Of a stretch of DNA of 9,099 nt, positions 7,044 to 9,099 are shown in pieces (the first letter of the stretch is position 1; every line of letters begins with the position of its first letter). The position numbers and the translations under genes were made by a program. The DNA comes from Porticoccus sp. GTDB lineage: Bacteria; Pseudomonadota; Gammaproteobacteria; Pseudomonadales; Porticoccaceae. The notes beneath the pieces are model-generated. The model ran no database searches. It was not told the origin of the DNA and saw only the letters and a list, made by a program, of their open reading frames with translations. The DNA lies in NCBI GenBank assembly GCA_011049795.1, contig DRHD01000104.1, positions 1 through 9,099 on the forward strand. The letters are read 5' to 3'.

Positions 7044-7101
7044 CAAAGAGTTTTTAGTTTAAGAAAGAACCATTCGGTGTTACTGGCTGAAACCACCAGT
7101 T

Positions 7102-7989
7102 CTATTGCTTTATCTCCGGTCTGATTAGTTTCGAATAGCGTCTTAAGGTTTGTTGTAAACTCAACGCGCGCACCGGTTTTGTCAGCACTTCATTCATTCC
7201 CGATTGAATGCATTTTTCTCTATATTGTTTCATGGCGTGGGCAGTTAACGCGATAATAGGAATGGGTGTTGAGTCTGTTGACTGTTCAAATTGTCGGATT
7301 TTTTCACAGGCAATATAGCCATCCATGATCGGCATTTCGCAATCCATTAAAATCAGATCGTAAAGTTTATTGCCATTGATAATGGCGTTCACTGCTTCTT
7401 GTCCGTTTACGACCACTTCGACTTTATGCCCCATTTTTTGTAACAGTTTTTCTATGACGAGTTGGTTTGCAGCGTTATCTTCCGCGACTAAGATATTAAG
7501 GTTCTCATTTTTATTTCTGTTCGGAAGGACTGATTCATTCAGTTGTCCGGCTAAAGGCACGGGTGTGTCTTTAGATTCCGGTAGGGGGAGTTCGATCCAA
7601 AATGTTGAGCCTTCTCCTGCCTTGCTATCTAGTCCAATGCTACCATCCATGGCCGCAATCAGTTTTTTGCAAATATAAAGCCCTAGCCCTGTACCCTGGC
7701 TTTTTATTTTGTTGGATGCGTGTTGTGAATAGGGTGAAAATAGCACGTCCTTTTCTTCGTCGGGAATACCACAGCCACTATCGCTAACTGCGATTTTTAT
7801 TCTGTTGTTTTTAGTGGGTTTTGCGCTTAACGTAATGGTTCCGTTGTCAGTAAATTTTGCTGCATTACTTAAAAAGTTGAGTAAAATTTGTCTGATTCTG
7901 TTGGGGTCTCCCTGTACGGTTAAAGGGATTTTGTCATCGATGTCACAATCGATGATTAGAGACTTAATCATCGCCTGGGGCTCAATCAC
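7102..7989 (-). CDS. C-terminal fragment of the hybrid kinase: HATPase_c plus receiver domain
   Basis: 295 residues from GTG-7989, but homologous sequence starts earlier: minus-strand 8052-7990 reads [21 protein letters not shown] in the same frame, right after a TGA at 8058-8056. GTG-7989 is therefore probably not a real start. The ATP-binding domain has the N-box (DPNRIRQILLNFLSNAAKF, 28-46), G1 box (VSDSGCGIP, 68-76) and G2 box (GTGLGLYICKKL, 99-110). The receiver (about 164-286) has the acidic pair E170-D171, phosphoacceptor D216 in LILMDCEMPIMDG, T249 in IALTAH and K271 in LTKPV. No Hpt domain follows, so phosphotransfer would need a separate protein. With no phosphoacceptor His upstream in this orientation it cannot signal alone. 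Confidence 0.88.
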   Translation of the reverse strand: MIEPQAMIKSLIIDCDIDDKIPLTVQGDPNRIRQILLNFLSNAAKFTDNGTITLSAKPTKNNRIKIAVSDSGCGIPDEEKDVLFSPYSQHASNKIKSQGTGLGLYICKKLIAAMDGSIGLDSKAGEGSTFWIELPLPESKDTPVPLAGQLNESVLPNRNKNENLNILVAEDNAANQLVIEKLLQKMGHKVEVVVNGQEAVNAIINGNKLYDLILMDCEMPIMDGYIACEKIRQFEQSTDSTPIPIIALTAHAMKQYREKCIQSGMNEVLTKPVRALSLQQTLRRYSKLIRPEIKQ

Positions 7990-8047
7990 ATAGAGAGACT
8001 GTTCACAAAGTACCCGTAGGCTGAAGGGTAGTTTTTCAATTTCTAGT

Positions 8048-8518
8048 TTGTCGGGTCAATTTTATGCTCGCTTCTTTACTATTGCCTGGGCCATGCTGTG
8101 TTTCTTTTGTGTATGGATTACTTTTATTGCACTGGGCTTAGTGACGTGGGAAATCAATGACGTATGGGAAATGTTTCGAATTGCCAGTACCGTCGAGATG
8201 GCTTTACTCGCTTTTGCCCTTGCCGCTCGCATAGATTTTATTGCCCGTCAAGAAGAACAAGCCCGAGCGCAAAGCGAAGCAAAAACACAATTTATTGCCC
8301 AAATTAGCCATGAACTAAGAACGCCTATGAATGGCATACTAGGCATGTCAACACTGCTTAAGGATTATCTAACTGATCGGCAAGCCATTCACTTCAATAA
8401 TGTCATCTATCAATCTGGCCTTGCATTATTAGGGACAATTAATGACGTACTAGATGCAGCAAAAATTGACGCTTGTACCACATGTAAGCGCCCGAAAATA
8501 ATAACATCGGGAACGTGA
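8048..8518 (+). CDS. Inverted middle fragment of the kinase: last TM helices, coiled coil and HisKA
   Basis: An open frame from a TTG with no ribosome-binding site; the meaningful part is 8055-8470. It begins in the middle of a domain: [17 protein letters not shown] (4-20) is the start of the sixth 7TMR-DISM helix. Then come another helix near 45-62, a charged linker ([17 protein letters not shown], 66-82), and the HisKA H-box [17 protein letters not shown] with phosphoacceptor His88. The second dimerisation helix ends in [11 protein letters not shown] (131-141). The tail after D141 (ACTTCKRPK) is antisense of the neighbouring sensor fragment and meaningless. No ATPase domain follows on this strand. 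The piece belongs in the opposite orientation between its two minus-strand neighbours, not as a gene of its own. Confidence 0.85.
   Translation: MSGQFYARFFTIAWAMLCFFCVWITFIALGLVTWEINDVWEMFRIASTVEMALLAFALAARIDFIARQEEQARAQSEAKTQFIAQISHELRTPMNGILGMSTLLKDYLTDRQAIHFNNVIYQSGLALLGTINDVLDAAKIDACTTCKRPKIITSGT
8055..8063 (+). repeat. Left arm of the inversion-flanking inverted repeat, GTCAATTTT
   Basis: Exact reverse complement of 8462-8470. With one bulged A (8064) the match continues into TGCT on both sides, giving 13 matched bases. Confidence 0.8.
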
Positions 8519-9099
8519 TGACGGATGATATTGCGGAGATAGAAAATGCGGTATCGGCGCTAAAGATGATGGCGCTGATAACGACGACTATGTTTAATAT
8601 TCCAGTGGCTGTCAGCGCTAGAAATAATCGCCGGCTTTGAGAGCGAATATTGAGGAATGTCCCGGTAAAAATAGTAGCAAATAACTGTGCTAACCCAGAA
8701 AAAAGCGGTAGTGCATAGAGGTTGAATTGAGGATGGTTTGGCCATAAATACTGAAAGGCGCTGCCTTCAATAATGGCTAAAAAGATTGCCAGCGAGCTGA
8801 TAAACAAAACATAGAAAAGATATGAAATTTCCCTGCTGTATAAAAATATCATCAAATTGTATAACACCATGATGATGGCTATGCCGTAATAAATACCAAT
8901 TCTTTGTTGTTCTGTAGCAAGGTGTTCGGCGAATATATTTGTTGTACTCATTGATAACGGCAAATCAAGGAAGCCTGCCATCGTTACTCGATATAGTAAC
9001 CGATATTCTTTGTTGGCTTTCAAGCCGGCAGGTATAGAGAAGTTGGTTCCGATGAAAGGGCGTTGCTTGAAGGCTAGATCGGTTCCCATTGTGTAATGC
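8439..9099 (-). CDS. N-terminal fragment of the kinase: 7TMR-DISM extracellular domain 2 and membrane helices
   Basis: Open to the window edge; the ATG at 9089 is preceded in frame by HYT and is unlikely to be the true start. Numbering from that ATG: residues 1-56 are the end of the periplasmic 7TMR-DISM extracellular-2 domain ([21 protein letters not shown]). Membrane helices follow at about 65-84, 88-112, 122-146, 156-177 and 182-203. [16 protein letters not shown] (115-130) is a typical loop of the family. The last native residues are YKRQF (205-209). The remaining LLHLVRH before the stop is antisense of the inverted segment. 7TMR-DISM receptors are thought to sense small carbohydrate-like or other extracellular ligands. 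Here the product would be a sensor without any kinase. Confidence 0.85.
   Translation of the reverse strand, partial: HYTMGTDLAFKQRPFIGTNFSIPAGLKANKEYRLLYRVTMAGFLDLPLSMSTTNIFAEHLATEQQRIGIYYGIAIIMVLYNLMIFLYSREISYLFYVLFISSLAIFLAIIEGSAFQYLWPNHPQFNLYALPLFSGLAQLFATIFTGTFLNIRSQSRRLFLALTATGILNIVVVISAIIFSADTAFSISAISSVITFPMLLFSGAYMWYKRQFLLHLVRH
8462..8470 (+). repeat. Right arm of the inversion-flanking inverted repeat, AAAATTGAC
   Basis: Exact reverse complement of 8055-8063. On the minus strand it encodes part of RQF at the end of the sensor; on the plus strand it encodes KID at the end of HisKA. Confidence 0.8.

Larger units (their letters stand above)
6824..7101. other. Intergenic region between convergent genes, repeat-filled, no supported gene
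   Basis: The stretch lies between the plus-strand monooxygenase and the minus-strand kinase, so the genes converge on it. It contains the GTAGGGTGGA element (6858-7043) described separately. A reading frame at 6870-7124 lies almost wholly within repeats, has no ribosome-binding site and gives a low-complexity product, so I do not call it. A weak bulged stem with ACTGG (7082-7086) facing CCAGT (7096-7100) lies just past the kinase stop, without a T-run. Confidence 0.6.
8055..8470. other. Inverted DNA segment (416 bp including its inverted-repeat ends)
   Basis: Between the inverted repeats at 8055-8063 and 8462-8470 the coding strand switches from minus to plus and back. Domain order shows this segment must once have lain the other way. 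Its 398-bp interior codes for two membrane helices and the HisKA domain. Both switch points coincide with the repeat arms to within a few bases, which points to recombination at those arms. Confidence 0.85.
7102..9099 (-). pseudogene. Hybrid sensor histidine kinase (7TMR-DISM, HisKA, HATPase, REC) split by an internal inversion; 5' end outside window
   Basis: The three consecutive parts of one kinase are all here, but the middle one is reversed. Minus-strand 9099-8471 gives the extracellular domain and five membrane helices. Plus-strand 8064-8461 gives the remaining helices, coiled coil and phosphoacceptor domain. Minus-strand 8055-7102 gives the ATPase and receiver. Joined in that order they make about 660 residues of a textbook 7TMR-DISM hybrid kinase with no domain missing. 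As sequenced, the sensor part terminates after YKRQF plus seven stray residues, so no functional kinase can be made from this orientation. Flipping the segment restores the first junction in frame; the second is one base off. It is annotated as one broken or switched-off gene; the pieces are listed separately. Confidence 0.85.

Noticed and set aside
6870..7124. Open frame of 84 codons on the plus strand
   Set aside because: It lies in repeat sequence, its apparent peptide periodicity is from the 21-nt units, it has no ribosome-binding site, and it runs into the kinase end on the other strand.
8030..8480. Programmed frameshift or two normal adjacent kinase genes as the explanation for the split
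   Set aside because: The middle piece is on the opposite strand, which neither frameshifting nor gene fission explains; only inversion or misassembly does.
8048..8518. A free-standing small plus-strand histidine kinase gene
   Set aside because: It starts mid-helix from a TTG without a ribosome-binding site, has no ATPase domain, and its ends match the broken ends of the flanking minus-strand fragments exactly.

Overview
The window looks like chromosomal DNA of a free-living, probably marine, gammaproteobacterium. The grounds are moderate GC with AT-rich intergenic regions, a TPR-sulfotransferase, a 7TMR-DISM hybrid histidine kinase, an acyl-CoA-dehydrogenase-fold monooxygenase, and small dispersed repeats typical of Proteobacteria. 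Protein style resembles the Cellvibrionales/Spongiibacteraceae-type groups, but that placement is a guess.

Layout. (1) 1-4042, plus strand: three genes whose ends overlap by a few bases and which therefore look translationally coupled. They encode a TPR-sulfotransferase (5' end outside the window), a C45-family N-terminal-nucleophile acyltransferase/amidohydrolase, and an exported beta-lactamase-fold serine hydrolase with a large N-terminal extension. (2) 4049-4203: a compact non-coding mobile element with 16-bp perfect terminal inverted repeats, flanked by a 12-bp direct repeat. Inside it is a long hairpin built from two ATTCCC-N8-GGGAAT palindromes. It lies directly behind the operon and could also end its transcript. 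(3) 4304-6823, plus strand: a 12-TM MFS transporter and a flavin-dependent monooxygenase/acyl-CoA dehydrogenase-like enzyme. They are separated by 150 bp holding a strong dyad, and would suit uptake and oxidation of an organic (possibly aromatic or polycyclic) substrate. (4) 6824-7101: no convincing gene. It holds a second small repeat element (GTAGGGTGGA ends, internal hairpin and three degenerate 21-nt tandem units). (5) 7102-9099: a hybrid sensor histidine kinase gene on the minus strand that is internally scrambled.

The main discovery is in region 5. The kinase should read 7TMR-DISM sensor, membrane segments, HisKA, HATPase, receiver. The first and last parts are on the minus strand (8471-9099 and 7102-8055). 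The middle, with the last membrane helices and the phosphoacceptor His (ISHELRTP), lies in opposite orientation on the plus strand, between 8055 and 8470. The segment is bounded exactly by a 9-bp perfect inverted repeat (GTCAATTTT / AAAATTGAC), extendable to about 13 matched bases with one bulge. Flipping it on paper rejoins the sensor end in frame (YKRQF-YARFF). The other end rejoins at the right place in the protein (AAKID / DKLEIE) but one base out of frame. This is an intragenic DNA inversion in a signalling gene: a phase-variable switch, a decayed remnant of one, or an assembly/amplification artefact. No recombinase is visible in the window.
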